This document shows, one piece after another, positions 1 to 7,359 of a DNA stretch of 24,967 nucleotides. This DNA comes from DASPTT01 sp035623275. Lineage in GTDB: Bacteria; Actinomycetota; Acidimicrobiia; Acidimicrobiales; UBA8190. A program made the position numbers and the translations under genes. How positions within the stretch are numbered: position 1 is the stretch's first letter; the number at the start of each line of letters is the position of its first letter. The notes under the pieces are model-generated. The model was not told the origin of the DNA. It saw only the letters and a program-made list of their open reading frames with translations, and searched no databases. The DNA lies in assembly GCA_035623275.1 (NCBI GenBank), contig DASPTT010000139.1, positions 1 through 24,967 of the forward strand, read 5' to 3'.

Positions 1-1
1 C

Positions 2-130
2 GACGACGTCCCCGTAGATGACGTGACGGCCGCGCTCGTCGGCGTGTTCCTGTCCACCACGGCTCTCGGCCAACCCGACCAGGTAGGCCCACTTCTCGAC
101 CTACTGATGGCTGGACTCCGCCCCGCGTAG
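2..130 (+). CDS. TetR-family regulator, C-terminal fragment (partial at window edge)
   Basis: The frame is open from the first full codon to a TAG, giving 42 residues that end LLDLLMAGLRPA. The pattern VFLSTTALGQPDQVGPLL is typical of the last two helices of TetR ligand-binding domains, where an amphipathic helix finishes a few residues before the stop. The DNA-binding half lies outside the window, so neither operator nor ligand can be judged. The gene is convergent with the fic gene that follows, with only 71 nt between them and nothing recognisable in that gap. The family call rests on a short tail and is tentative. Confidence 0.5.
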   Translation, partial: DDVPVDDVTAALVGVFLSTTALGQPDQVGPLLDLLMAGLRPA

Positions 131-201
131 ACCGCCCTGTATGTGGTGTGCGATGGGTCGGCAACTCGAGGGCCAAGATGGGTGAAACCGCTCGGTAATT
201 G

Positions 202-1230
202 TCACGGGCCCTGTCCCCAACGGCTCGCCAGGTACTCCTCGACCCATTGCCGGCTGCTTCGCCATTGGCCATCAGGGCCCTTTTGAGCTCGTAGGCGGCC
301 ACGCTCGATCGCGGCTCGAAGCGTGGCTTGCTTCAGGTCGGTCCGGACGAGCGAGGCAAGCGGGACGAGCCGGTTCGGGCCTGCCACCGCCGGGACGACG
401 AAGCGGTGGAGGTTGTCGGTGACCGCCCTCGCCAGCAGCTCTCCCAGGGCACCGGGATCGCCGCCGTCCGCACGTTGCAGCGCACGTAGATAGCGGGACC
501 GATCACGCTTGTAGATGATCGCCGGCGGGTACCCGAGGCGGATCAGGAGAAGGTTCACGAGCAGTCGTCCCGTGCGCCCGTTGGCATCGAGGAAGGGGTG
601 GATCTGCTCGAAGCGGGCATGCGACGCCGCCAGGCGCTCGATGAGCGGTGTGGGCCTGGGCTCGGCGAGTCGGTTGGCGGCGTTGACCCAGGTCCGCATC
701 TCCGCCGGCACCGTCGGCCACGTCGGCGGCGTCATGCCTCCCGGGAAGGGCTCGATGTCGTGCTGGCGGAAGCTGCCGGGCGACTCGGCCGGCGTGGCGT
801 GAGGATGCGGTGCGACCTCCCACGCCTGGCCCAGGGCGGAGCGATGGACCTCGCGCACCTCGGTCAGCGTGAGGAGCTGCCCGCTCTCCCACGGGCCCGG
901 CTCGAGGGCCTGCGCGTATACCCACTGCGCGGCCTGGGCGTATCCCTGGACCTCGAGGTACTCCGACAGCTGCTTCTGGCCGACGACGCGACCCTCGGCC
1001 AGGAGGGTCGCGACCTGACGGAGCACGAGCGTGTTCCCCTCGATGGCCGTGGAGTGGTGGGTCTCCTCGTACCAGATGTTGCGCCAGATCCCCTCGGCCT
1101 CGACCGGGCGGGGGAGACCGCCCAGGTTGGTCCGAAGCTCCTCGATGGCGTCTTCGAGGCGGCGGTAGACCTGTTCGCGCGTCGGCCGGCCGGGCCTGAT
1201 TGAAGGCGAGCGTTTGTCGCGAACAGCCAT
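202..1230 (-). CDS. Fic domain protein, class II (N-terminal inhibitory helix) with putative C-terminal DNA-binding tail
   Basis: This 342-residue protein carries the Fic active-site loop HPFLDANGRTGR at residues 211-222. The catalytic His, acidic residue, Asn and both Arg are present, and the usual first Gly of DGNGR is Ala, a common variant. An inhibitory motif STAIEGN lies at 60-66, matching (S/T)xxxE(G/N), so it is a class II Fic protein expected to be auto-inhibited for AMP transfer. Residues about 290-338 (LKQATLRAAIERGRL, then a basic turn and WVEEYLASR) resemble an excisionase/MerR-like winged-helix tail. DNA binding and autoregulation are inferred from that. The ATG at 1230 is preceded by an AT-rich promoter and no Shine-Dalgarno. 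No antitoxin partner is adjacent, as expected for class II. The target protein is unknown. Confidence 0.9.
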   Translation of the reverse strand: MAVRDKRSPSIRPGRPTREQVYRRLEDAIEELRTNLGGLPRPVEAEGIWRNIWYEETHHSTAIEGNTLVLRQVATLLAEGRVVGQKQLSEYLEVQGYAQAAQWVYAQALEPGPWESGQLLTLTEVREVHRSALGQAWEVAPHPHATPAESPGSFRQHDIEPFPGGMTPPTWPTVPAEMRTWVNAANRLAEPRPTPLIERLAASHARFEQIHPFLDANGRTGRLLVNLLLIRLGYPPAIIYKRDRSRYLRALQRADGGDPGALGELLARAVTDNLHRFVVPAVAGPNRLVPLASLVRTDLKQATLRAAIERGRLRAQKGPDGQWRSSRQWVEEYLASRWGQGP

Positions 1231-1236
1231 TTATTA

Positions 1237-1265
1237 ATCATACACGACAACCCCCCATTTGTCGC
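1237..1265 (-). promoter_or_regulatory. Putative leaderless promoter of the fic gene
   Basis: On the minus strand a -10 hexamer TATGAT (1242-1237) lies 17 nt downstream of GCGACA (1265-1260), which matches TTGACA at four of six positions. The -10 is followed by six bases and then the ATG, so transcription would start at or beside the start codon. No Shine-Dalgarno lies upstream, which fits a leaderless message, common in actinobacteria. The region is sharply AT-richer than its surroundings. Confidence 0.55.
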
Positions 1266-1266
1266 G
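1243..1266. promoter_or_regulatory. Inverted repeat overlapping the fic promoter (candidate operator)
   Basis: The arms CACGACAA (1243-1250) and TTGTCGCG (1259-1266) match at 7 of 8 positions around an 8-nt spacer. They cover the -10/-35 spacer of the proposed fic promoter, so a bound protein would block transcription. A further copy of TTTGTCGCG occurs just inside the fic coding sequence at 1213-1221. Binding by the Fic C-terminal tail is a guess. Confidence 0.45.
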
Positions 1267-1268
1267 TA

Positions 1269-1282
1269 GTGATTAGAATCAC
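1269..1282. promoter_or_regulatory. Short palindrome GTGATT-AG-AATCAC upstream of fic
   Basis: Perfect 6-bp arms flank a 2-nt centre, directly next to the candidate fic promoter and in the gap towards the integrase relic. It has the size of a small dimeric regulator site. No specific regulator is recognised. Confidence 0.35.
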
Positions 1283-1320
1283 AGTTTCGCAACATCTGGC
1301 CCGGACCGTCAGGGCGGCAC

Positions 1321-1572
1321 CTGGGCTTGCCGCTGACGGCTGCAAAGACGGCGCAGACGCGCCTCGGGCACACCGATCCGCGGATGACCCTGGCGGTGTA
1401 CGCACAGGCGACGACCGACGCCGACCGGCGGGCCGCCGAGCGCGTCGGGGAGTACTTCCTCGACCCGTCGTCACGCCATGTGGCAGAAAGATCGCGCACA
1501 GATCGCGCACGGCGCCGTTCGGGCCGTCATCACCGGAATGGCCCCAGCGCCTCTGAGCAGGCAGAACAGGAG
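1321..1572 (+). pseudogene. Tyrosine recombinase/integrase C-terminal relic
   Basis: The in-frame peptide contains TRLGHTDPRMTLAVYAQAT followed by DRRAAERVGEYF. This is the end of a phage-type tyrosine integrase: the LGH box, then the TLxxYAxAT segment holding the nucleophilic Tyr. The catalytic domain that should carry the first Arg and the HxxR motif is missing. Only about 60 nt separate the fragment from the fic promoter, and no start codon or upstream domain is visible. The frame stays open through the neighbouring tRNA-Pro, a pattern common when an integrase gene ends at its own tRNA attachment site. A short 11-bp tandem (AGATCGCGCAC at 1489-1499 and 1500-1510) lies in the tail. It is read as a decayed element end and is unlikely to be functional. 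Confidence 0.7.
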
Positions 1573-1647
1573 TCGGGCTGCCCGGATTTGAACCGGGGAC
1601 CTCCACGTCCCGAACGTGGCGCGCTAACCAAACTGCGCTACAGCCCG
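1573..1647 (-). tRNA. tRNA-Pro (anticodon CGG)
   Basis: Read on the minus strand the cloverleaf is complete. There is a 7-bp acceptor stem CGGGCTG/CAGCCCG, a D-stem GCGC/GCGC, an anticodon stem CCACG/CGTGG with loop TTCGGGA (anticodon CGG), and a T-stem CCCGG/CCGGG with loop TTCAAAT. The discriminator base is A at 1573 and CCA is not encoded. The 3' end faces the integrase relic, so it is a likely attachment site for an integrated element to its left. Confidence 0.97.
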
Positions 1648-1745
1648 TCGCCGGTCGCCCGGCTGCCCCAGCTCGCCGACGGCGGACCGGGACCCGTCGA
1701 TGCTACTCCGGGTCTGCGCCGATGCGGTCCGGCGCGACCCGGTCC

Positions 1746-2591
1746 TCAGACCAGCTCCTCGTCACCCCGGTCGGTGTCGGCGGGCCGGTTGAGGTGGCGG
1801 GCGACGACTTTGGCGATGCGCCGGCGGTCCATCTCGACCACGCGGAACTCCCACGGCTCGCGGGAGAGCACCTCGCCCTCCTCGGGGATGTGGCCCAGCG
1901 CGTCGAGCAGGAACCCCCCGAAGGTCACGTACTCACCTTCGGGCAGCTCGATACCGAGGGTCTCGGCCACCTCGTCGACCGCGGCCCCGCCGTCGACGAG
2001 CCACCGGGTCCGGTCCACCCGGATCACGTCCGGCTCGCTGCTGGCGTCGAATTCGTCGCTAAGGTCGCCCACCAGCGCGGAGAGCATGTCCTTGACCGAG
2101 ACCACTCCGGAGACCCCGCCGTACTCGTCGACGACCACCGCAAAGGCCCGGCGGTTCTGGCGCATGTCGGCCAAGGCGTCGAGGACCAGGCGCGACTCGG
2201 GCACGAGGAACGGCTGGCGGATCTGGCGTGAGATGTCGAGCGGGGTGGGTCGTTCGGGCTCCGTGCCGTTCCCGTTGGGCTCGATCTCCCAGCCGGCGCG
2301 GAACAGGTCGTTGACGTAGAGGATCCCGATGAGGCGGTCGAGGTCCTCGTCGAACACGGGGAAGCAGCTGTGGCCGGTGCGTTGCACCGCACGAGCCACA
2401 TCCGACGCGCGCACGGGGATTGCCAGGCCCTCCACGTCGACACGTGGCGTCATGACCTCCTGCACGGTCATGTCGTGGAGCTCGGCCAGCGCGGCCAGGA
2501 TGAGGCGCTCCTGCTCGCCGCCGGCAGAGGCCGCGCGCTTGGGACGGAGGGAGTGGCTCTCCCCGCCCTCGTGGCCTCTTCGTCCGAACAC
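1746..2591 (-). CDS. CorC/HlyC-type CBS-domain protein
   Basis: This is a 281-residue soluble protein with GTG start. A tandem CBS pair spans about 42-190, with the MTPRVDV motif at its beginning and FAVVVDEYGGVSGVVSVKD in the second CBS. A CorC_HlyC (transporter-associated) domain follows at about 200-275. The N-terminal DUF21/CNNM membrane domain is absent, so this is the short CorC form and not a full CNNM transporter. Family members are linked to Mg/Co efflux or sense adenine nucleotides, but the role here is not shown. It is the last gene of a tight minus-strand cluster, 16 nt after the receiver gene. The region after it towards tRNA-Pro (1648-1745) shows no gene. Confidence 0.88.
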   Translation of the reverse strand: MFGRRGHEGGESHSLRPKRAASAGGEQERLILAALAELHDMTVQEVMTPRVDVEGLAIPVRASDVARAVQRTGHSCFPVFDEDLDRLIGILYVNDLFRAGWEIEPNGNGTEPERPTPLDISRQIRQPFLVPESRLVLDALADMRQNRRAFAVVVDEYGGVSGVVSVKDMLSALVGDLSDEFDASSEPDVIRVDRTRWLVDGGAAVDEVAETLGIELPEGEYVTFGGFLLDALGHIPEEGEVLSREPWEFRVVEMDRRRIAKVVARHLNRPADTDRGDEELV

Positions 2592-2607
2592 GCCGGGCTT
2601 GGGAGGC

Positions 2608-3069
2608 TCAGGCAGGCCCTGCCGTGGCGCCGGCGGGCACTCCGGCCGGTTCCTCGGGTGCGACCCCGGTCACCGGCTGGAACGAATCGTCTCGGTACTC
2701 GCCGCCCTCCAACAGGGCGGTGGTGGCCCGCCGCAGGCGGATCGGGTCGAGGGGCTTGACCAGCCAGCCCTCCGCGCCCGAGCGCTTGGCCAGGAAGACG
2801 TCGGGACGGCGGTCGAGGAGCATGAGCACCGGCACGTGGGGCAGGTTTCCGTAGGACTCCTCGAGCCGCAGCTCCAGGCACACGGCCATGCCGCCCATGG
2901 AGCCCATCTGCAGGTCGACCACGACGAGGTCGGGGTCGTGCGCTGCCACTGCGGGAGCGACGCCGTGGCCGCGGGTCACCTCGACGACCTCGGTGCCGGG
3001 CTCGCCCACCACCGCGGTCACCTCGGCCCGGACCGACGGGGCGTCGCTGGCGACGACGATGGTGCGCAC
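2608..3069 (-). CDS. Stand-alone response-regulator receiver protein
   Basis: The chosen GTG at 3069 gives 153 residues beginning VRTIVVASDAP. A longer frame exists but would overlap the upstream ATPase gene. The fold follows a CheY-like receiver: an acidic pocket residue near D9, the phosphoacceptor Asp at 52 in LVVVDLQMG, and the conserved Lys at 105 in GWLVKPLD. Two features are atypical. Only one acidic residue follows beta-1, and the usual Thr/Ser switch residue after beta-4 is Leu (VLMLLDRR). No output domain is present beyond a short Pro/Ala-rich tail. It sits 10 nt after the ArsA-like gene and no histidine kinase is near, so the partner is unknown. Confidence 0.82.
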   Translation of the reverse strand: MRTIVVASDAPSVRAEVTAVVGEPGTEVVEVTRGHGVAPAVAAHDPDLVVVDLQMGSMGGMAVCLELRLEESYGNLPHVPVLMLLDRRPDVFLAKRSGAEGWLVKPLDPIRLRRATTALLEGGEYRDDSFQPVTGVAPEEPAGVPAGATAGPA

Positions 3070-3079
3070 GGCGGCCAGG

Positions 3080-4255
3080 CTAACCGGCGCCCGCGGGCCC
3101 GACCACACTGGCCGCGCTCCCATCGGCGAAGACGTGGCCCGCCACCACCGCCAGTCCGTGGAGGTCGTGGACGTCGATGTCGAGGAGGGGGACCCGTGCC
3201 ACCGGCGACGGAGCGAGCCGCCGGACGAGGTCCCCGTAGACGGCTTCCTCGCGGGCGTTGAGCGCCTGGTACCCGCGCAGGTTCGCCTCCAGGGTGGCCA
3301 GCGCGCTGCCCACCGGGGCCGGCGGCAGGCCCGGGGTCGGGGGGAACGCCGGGTACACGCGGTTGACGACGAGGCCGTCGACGGTCAGCCCGGACTGGTG
3401 CAGGCGGTCGGCGAACCATCCCGCCTCCTCCACGGTGTCGGCGCGCGGTGCGGTGACCAGGACGAACGACGTGGTGTCACGCCACAGGAGGTCGCGCATG
3501 TGATCGGCACGCACCCGGAACCCCTCCTCCATCCCCTCGAAGGCCTGGAAGAAGGTGATGGCGTCCTGGACGATCTCGGCCCCTGCCACCTTGGACAAGG
3601 TGCGCATGAGCGTCTGCATGGCCACCGACACCGCCCGCAGGTACGCCCTAGTGGGAGTGAGAAGCAGCTGGAAGAGCCGATGTCCCAGGAAGCGGGTGAG
3701 GCGACCCGGTGCCTCCAGGAAGTCCAGGGCGTTTCGGCTCGGCGGCGTGTCGACCACCACCAGGTCGTAGTGGCCCTCCTCGGCGAGCTCGTAGAGCTTC
3801 TCCATCGCCATGTACTCCTGCGTGCCGCCGAGGGCGGTGGAGAGGTTCTTGTAGAGGCGGTTCGCCAGGATGCCCTCGGCCTGCTGGGGGGTGGCGGCGT
3901 AGCGGTGGATGAGGTCGTCGAACGTTCCCTTGGAATCGAGCATGAGGGCCCACAGCTCGCCGGGCCAGGGACCGTCGATGCGGCCGGCCACGTTGGTCAG
4001 CTCCGCCACGCCGAGGGCGTTGGCCAGGCGGCGCGCGGGGTCGATGGTGACGACGCAGGCGCGCCGGCCGCGACGGGCCGCCTCCAGGGCCAGCGCGGCC
4101 GAGATGGTGGTCTTGCCCACACCCCCGGACCCACAGCACACGACGATGGCGCTGCGCGCCGCCAGCACGGCCAGCGAGGCCGGCGGGTGGGTCGGCGCCG
4201 GCTCGGCGCCCCCCGGCGCCGTGTCGTCCGCCGGCCGCGGCACTTCGGCCGTCAT
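3080..4255 (-). CDS. ArsA/Get3-like ATPase, second of pair
   Basis: This 391-residue protein starts at ATG 4255, which overlaps the stop of the preceding gene (ATGA). The P-loop CGSGGVGKTT is at 42-50, switch I DPARRLANAL begins near 72, and switch II DTPPSRNALDFL is at 169-180. This is the deviant-Walker architecture of the ArsA/Get3 (anion-transporting ATPase) family. There is no ArsB partner and no arsenical-binding cysteine triad. Actinobacteria usually encode two such ATPases side by side next to a WhiB gene (for example Rv3679-Rv3680 near whiB4), so the pair probably acts as a heteromer rather than in arsenite export. The N-terminal 30 residues are Pro/Ala-rich and may be disordered. 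Confidence 0.9.
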   Translation of the reverse strand: MTAEVPRPADDTAPGGAEPAPTHPPASLAVLAARSAIVVCCGSGGVGKTTISAALALEAARRGRRACVVTIDPARRLANALGVAELTNVAGRIDGPWPGELWALMLDSKGTFDDLIHRYAATPQQAEGILANRLYKNLSTALGGTQEYMAMEKLYELAEEGHYDLVVVDTPPSRNALDFLEAPGRLTRFLGHRLFQLLLTPTRAYLRAVSVAMQTLMRTLSKVAGAEIVQDAITFFQAFEGMEEGFRVRADHMRDLLWRDTTSFVLVTAPRADTVEEAGWFADRLHQSGLTVDGLVVNRVYPAFPPTPGLPPAPVGSALATLEANLRGYQALNAREEAVYGDLVRRLAPSPVARVPLLDIDVHDLHGLAVVAGHVFADGSAASVVGPAGAG

Positions 4256-5223
4256 GGGACCGGTGTGGCCAGCGCGGCGACACCGCCGGCCAGGGACGTC
4301 GCCAGCGTCGCGACCTCGTCGGGCCCGATGGAGGGGGTGAAGAGGAAGGGGGCACGAAGCTGCGGCAGTGGGAGCTCGTGGGCGAGGCGCTCGAGCTGCT
4401 CCTCCTGCAGGGCGCGCCGGCGCGCCCGAAAGCGCGCCGCCGCGGCCAGGGCCGAGCGCTCGGAGGCGCCGAGGACGACGCCGGCCTCGCTCGCCGCCGC
4501 GTCCGGGTCGACGTCGAGCGCCGGCTCCTCGGGCAGGCACGCGTTGGCGATCACCGGGCCGAGGCTGATGCCCACGCGGTCCTCGAGCTGGTACGCGGCT
4601 TCCACCACCTCGTTGACCGGCATCTCCTCGGGCAGCGTGACCAGGGCTACTTGACAGCGCGCCGGGTCGCCGAGCAGGTCCACCACGTCCTGGGCCTGGG
4701 CGCGCACCGGGCCCGAGCGGGCCGCGTCGAGCAGGCCTTGGGCCGAGGTGAGGAAGGTCATGGCGTGGCCCGTGGCGGGGGCGTCGACCAGGATGAGGTC
4801 GGCCGCACCCTCGCGCTCGAGGGACTTCACCTTGCCCAGGACCAGGATGTCGCGGATCCCCGGGATGGCCGTGGCGACCACGTCGAGGGCGCCGCTCGAG
4901 ACCAGGCGCTTCGACACCCGCTTCATCCCGTGGTTCGCCAGGTACTCGAGCAGCGCGTCGTCGGGCGTGATGCGCCGGGCTCGCACCCTGCCGTCTCCGT
5001 CCTTGGCCCCCTCGGCCAGCTCGGCCTCTTCGTAGCCGAGGGAGCCCGCCAGGCCATAGGCGGCGGGGACGCCGGGTTTGCCCTCCAGCTCGAGGACGAG
5101 CACCGACAGGCCCGCATCGGCCGCCATGCGGGCCAGGGCGGCGGTGATCGTCGTCTTGCCGACCCCGCCCTTGCCGGCGACGACCAAGACGTGGCTCTGG
5201 CGGCAGAAGGCGGTGACGTCCAT
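4252..5223 (-). CDS. ArsA/Get3-like ATPase, first of pair
   Basis: ATG at 5223 gives 323 residues starting MDVTAFCRQ. An upstream in-frame extension would run into the promoter region shared with WhiB and was discarded. The deviant Walker A VAGKGGVGKTT is at 15-25 and DAPATGHAMTFL begins at D147 as the switch II-like segment. The C-terminal third is rich in Ala/Arg helices (ERSALAAAARFRARRRAL). It is the leading gene of the four-gene minus-strand cluster and is translationally coupled to the second ATPase through a 4-nt overlap. The 125-nt gap to the divergent WhiB-like gene should hold both promoters. Regulation by that WhiB protein is an inference from position. Confidence 0.9.
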   Translation of the reverse strand: MDVTAFCRQSHVLVVAGKGGVGKTTITAALARMAADAGLSVLVLELEGKPGVPAAYGLAGSLGYEEAELAEGAKDGDGRVRARRITPDDALLEYLANHGMKRVSKRLVSSGALDVVATAIPGIRDILVLGKVKSLEREGAADLILVDAPATGHAMTFLTSAQGLLDAARSGPVRAQAQDVVDLLGDPARCQVALVTLPEEMPVNEVVEAAYQLEDRVGISLGPVIANACLPEEPALDVDPDAAASEAGVVLGASERSALAAAARFRARRRALQEEQLERLAHELPLPQLRAPFLFTPSIGPDEVATLATSLAGGVAALATPVP

Positions 5224-5300
5224 GTGCGGGCGAGCGTAATGCGGTGCGTCAACAGGCCGAGTGCCACCGATCGAGCCTCCGAAAAACCTGGTCAGACCCC

Positions 5301-5330
5301 TTGTCCGGCATCCTGGGTCGTGGGTAGCGT
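5301..5330 (+). promoter_or_regulatory. Putative promoter of the WhiB-like gene
   Basis: TTGTCC (5301-5306) and TAGCGT (5325-5330) are separated by 18 nt, and the -10 ends 18 nt before the TTG start. Each hexamer matches the consensus at four of six positions. Nothing better was seen in the divergent region. Confidence 0.35.
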
Positions 5331-5337
5331 GACCGCC

Positions 5338-5343
5338 AGGAGG
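5338..5343 (+). promoter_or_regulatory. Strong Shine-Dalgarno that fixes the TTG start of the WhiB-like gene
   Basis: AGGAGG is followed by GGGAG and then TTG at 5349, five bases away. No ATG or GTG in the frame is positioned as well, and the first cluster cysteine is only 16 codons in, so the TTG is taken as the start. Confidence 0.7.
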
Positions 5344-5348
5344 GGGAG

Positions 5349-5612
5349 TTGGCACTGCAGCCGTCGGGAGAAGCGTGGCAGGCACGGGCAGCGTGCAAGG
5401 GGCCGCAGGCGGCGGTCTTCTTCCCGCCCACCCATGCCGAGCGCAAGGAAGAGAAGCAGGCGCGCGAGCAGCGGGCCAAGGAGATCTGCGCCACCTGCGT
5501 GGTGACGCGGGACTGCCTGGAGTACGCGATCCGAATCCGTGAGCCGCACGGGATCTGGGGCGGCCTCAACGAAGCGGAGCGCAAGCAGCTCGTCGAGCGC
5601 CGCGCCGGCTAA
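5349..5612 (+). CDS. WhiB-family iron-sulfur transcription factor
   Basis: This 87-residue protein has the four cluster cysteines C16, C47, C50 and C56 (spacing C-x30-C-x2-C-x5-C) that hold a [4Fe-4S] cluster in Wbl proteins. The HGIWGGL beta-turn motif is at about 68-74, followed by a short basic tail (ERKQLVERRAG). Residues 29-46 are unusually rich in Lys, Glu and Arg. Wbl proteins usually bind the primary sigma factor and alter promoter choice in response to redox state or NO. Its subfamily is unclear: the body reads like WhiB2/WhiB3, whereas the neighbouring ATPase pair recalls WhiB4/WblA. The gene starts with TTG, so expression may be low. Confidence 0.95.
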   Translation: MALQPSGEAWQARAACKGPQAAVFFPPTHAERKEEKQAREQRAKEICATCVVTRDCLEYAIRIREPHGIWGGLNEAERKQLVERRAG

Positions 5613-5621
5613 GGGCTCGGG

Positions 5622-5661
5622 GACCCGGCCTGGCCGGTTTCTCCGGCCCCCCGGACGGGTC
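5622..5661. terminator. GC-rich hairpin between convergent genes
   Basis: GGCCGG (5632-5637) and CCGGCC (5643-5648) form a perfect 6-bp stem with a TTTCT loop. An outer pair GACCCG (5622-5627) and CGGGTC (5656-5661) can extend it. It lies between the WhiB-like gene and the convergent acyl-CoA synthetase. No U-tract is seen, which is usual for high-GC actinobacteria. Confidence 0.45.
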
Positions 5662-5736
5662 GGCTCCTCCTCCTCTTCAGCGTCCGCCGCACCCAGGGCG
5701 CCGGACGCGGGTGCCCCGGGCGTGGAGGCCCCAGAC

Positions 5737-7290
5737 TTAGAGGATGCGGGTGGCGTGGTCCGCCCAGTAGCGGTCCCGCAGGAGGCGCTTGTAGAGCTTG
5801 CCGGTCGGGAGCCGAGGCAGCTCGTCCTCGAAGTCGACCGAGCGCGGGCACTTGTAGTGGGCCAGGTGCTCCCGGCAGAACTCGATGAGCTCGCGCTCGA
5901 GCTCGGGTCCGGGGGTCGCCCCGGGGGCGGGCTGGACGATGGCCTTCACCGTCTCGCCCAGGTCCTCGTCGGGCACGCCGATCACCGCCGCGTCGAGCAC
6001 CTTGGGATGGGTGACGAGCAGGTTCTCGGTCTCCTGCGGATAGATGTTCACGCCGCCGGAGATGATCATGTAGGTCCTGCGGTCGGTGAGGTAGAGGTAG
6101 CCCTCCTCGTCGAGGTAGCCGACGTCGCCGACCGTGCTCGTGTCGCCCGTGGCGTTGCGTGACTCCGCCGTCTTCCGGGGGTCGTTGTAGTACTCGAAGT
6201 TGGTGGCGCCCCGGAACCACACCGTGCCCGGCGTGCCGGTCGGGCAGGGTTCCCCCTCGTCGTCGAGGATGAGGATCTCGCCGATCACGGCGCGCCCGAC
6301 GGTGCCCTTGTGGGTCATCCACTCGGCTGCGTCGCACAGCGTGAAGCCGTTGCCCTCGGTGGCCGCGTAGTACTCGAGGAGGATCGGCCCCAGCCACTCG
6401 ATCATCTGCTCCTTGACCGGCACCGGGCAGGGTGCCGCCGCGTGCACCACAACCTCCAGCGAGGAGACGTCCGCACGGGCGCGGACGTCGTCGGGGAGCT
6501 TGAGCATCCGCGAGAACATGGTCGGCACGACCTGGGAGTGGGTCACGCGGTAGCGGCCCACGAGGTCCAGGTACTGGCCGGCGTCGAAGTGCTCCATCAC
6601 CACCGACGTGGCCCCGATGCGGAGTGCCAGCGCCACGCTGGTGAGGGGGGCCGAGTGGTAGAGGGGCGCGGGAGAGAGATAGGTCATGCCCTCCCGGTAG
6701 CGCCACATGTGGGTGAGGCCGTCCACCAGCAGCAGCGGCTCGGCGGGATGCTGGTCGGGGATGGGCCGGACGATGCCCTTGGGACGCCCTGTCGTCCCCG
6801 ACGAGTAGAGCATCGCCCCGCCGAGCTGCTCGTCGGCGATGGGCGTCCCGGGGAAGGCGGCTGCCGCCTCCTCGAGGTCCTCGAACGGCGCGGGGGCAGC
6901 GGCCCCGGCACCGGCCATCAGCCAGCGCTCGACGTTCGGGCACAACGCGGGGAGCTGCTCCGCCACGGCACGGCGGGCCGCGGAGGTCACGACCACCTTC
7001 GACTCGGAGTCGTTGACGATATAGGCGACCTCGTCGGGGGAGAGGTACGAGTTCACCGTGGTGTAGAGGAGCCCGGTGCGCTCGCCGGCCCCGGCGCTCG
7101 TGAGGAGCCCTGGGTCGTTCTCCATGAAGATGGCCATGTGGTCGAAGCGGTGCAGCCCGGCGTCGCGCAGCAGGTGGGCCAGCCGGTTGGCGGCCGCCTC
7201 GAACTCGGCGAAGGTGGTCGTCGCGCCGGTGCCGGCCATGACGATCGCCGCCTTGTCCGGCGTCTCCCGTGCGTGGCGGGCCGCGTACAC
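5737..7290 (-). CDS. Acyl-CoA synthetase / AMP-dependent ligase (ANL superfamily)
   Basis: This 517-residue ANL enzyme activates a carboxylic acid as acyl-AMP and then forms the CoA thioester. The AMP-binding loop YSSGTTGRPKG is at 162-172, YYAATEGN at 307-314, and the hinge region GDVGYLDEEG at 388-397. ISGGVNIYP follows near 410, and the catalytic Lys is K498 in LPTGKLYKR. Length and motifs are those of FadD-type medium/long-chain synthetases; the substrate cannot be read from sequence. The GTG at 7290 is the only standard start after an in-frame stop that also ends the upstream DUF929 gene. No clear Shine-Dalgarno precedes it, so a CTG start or coupling is possible. It lies 69 nt downstream of the DUF929 gene on the same strand. 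Confidence 0.93.
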   Translation of the reverse strand: MYAARHARETPDKAAIVMAGTGATTTFAEFEAAANRLAHLLRDAGLHRFDHMAIFMENDPGLLTSAGAGERTGLLYTTVNSYLSPDEVAYIVNDSESKVVVTSAARRAVAEQLPALCPNVERWLMAGAGAAAPAPFEDLEEAAAAFPGTPIADEQLGGAMLYSSGTTGRPKGIVRPIPDQHPAEPLLLVDGLTHMWRYREGMTYLSPAPLYHSAPLTSVALALRIGATSVVMEHFDAGQYLDLVGRYRVTHSQVVPTMFSRMLKLPDDVRARADVSSLEVVVHAAAPCPVPVKEQMIEWLGPILLEYYAATEGNGFTLCDAAEWMTHKGTVGRAVIGEILILDDEGEPCPTGTPGTVWFRGATNFEYYNDPRKTAESRNATGDTSTVGDVGYLDEEGYLYLTDRRTYMIISGGVNIYPQETENLLVTHPKVLDAAVIGVPDEDLGETVKAIVQPAPGATPGPELERELIEFCREHLAHYKCPRSVDFEDELPRLPTGKLYKRLLRDRYWADHATRIL

Positions 7291-7359
7291 GGAGGCACCG
7301 TAGCGCTGCGGGTCCGGTGGGCGCCGGGGTCTGGCCTCGGGTCGGCTTCCCCGGGCCGA

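Noticed and set aside
202..1230. Fic-antitoxin (class I toxin) module
   Set aside because: The inhibitory motif is inside the Fic protein itself and no small antitoxin gene is adjacent.
1327..2319. Long plus-strand frame of 330 codons starting with the integrase relic
   Set aside because: Only the first part matches an integrase. The rest crosses tRNA-Pro and is antisense to the CorC gene.
2888..4654. 588-codon plus-strand frame
   Set aside because: Antisense to the receiver and ArsA-like genes; Arg/Gly/Pro/His-rich shadow typical of high-GC DNA.
3080..5223. Arsenic-resistance operon reading of the ArsA-like pair
   Set aside because: No arsB, arsR or arsC nearby and no arsenical-binding cysteine set; the WhiB-linked Get3-like pair fits better.
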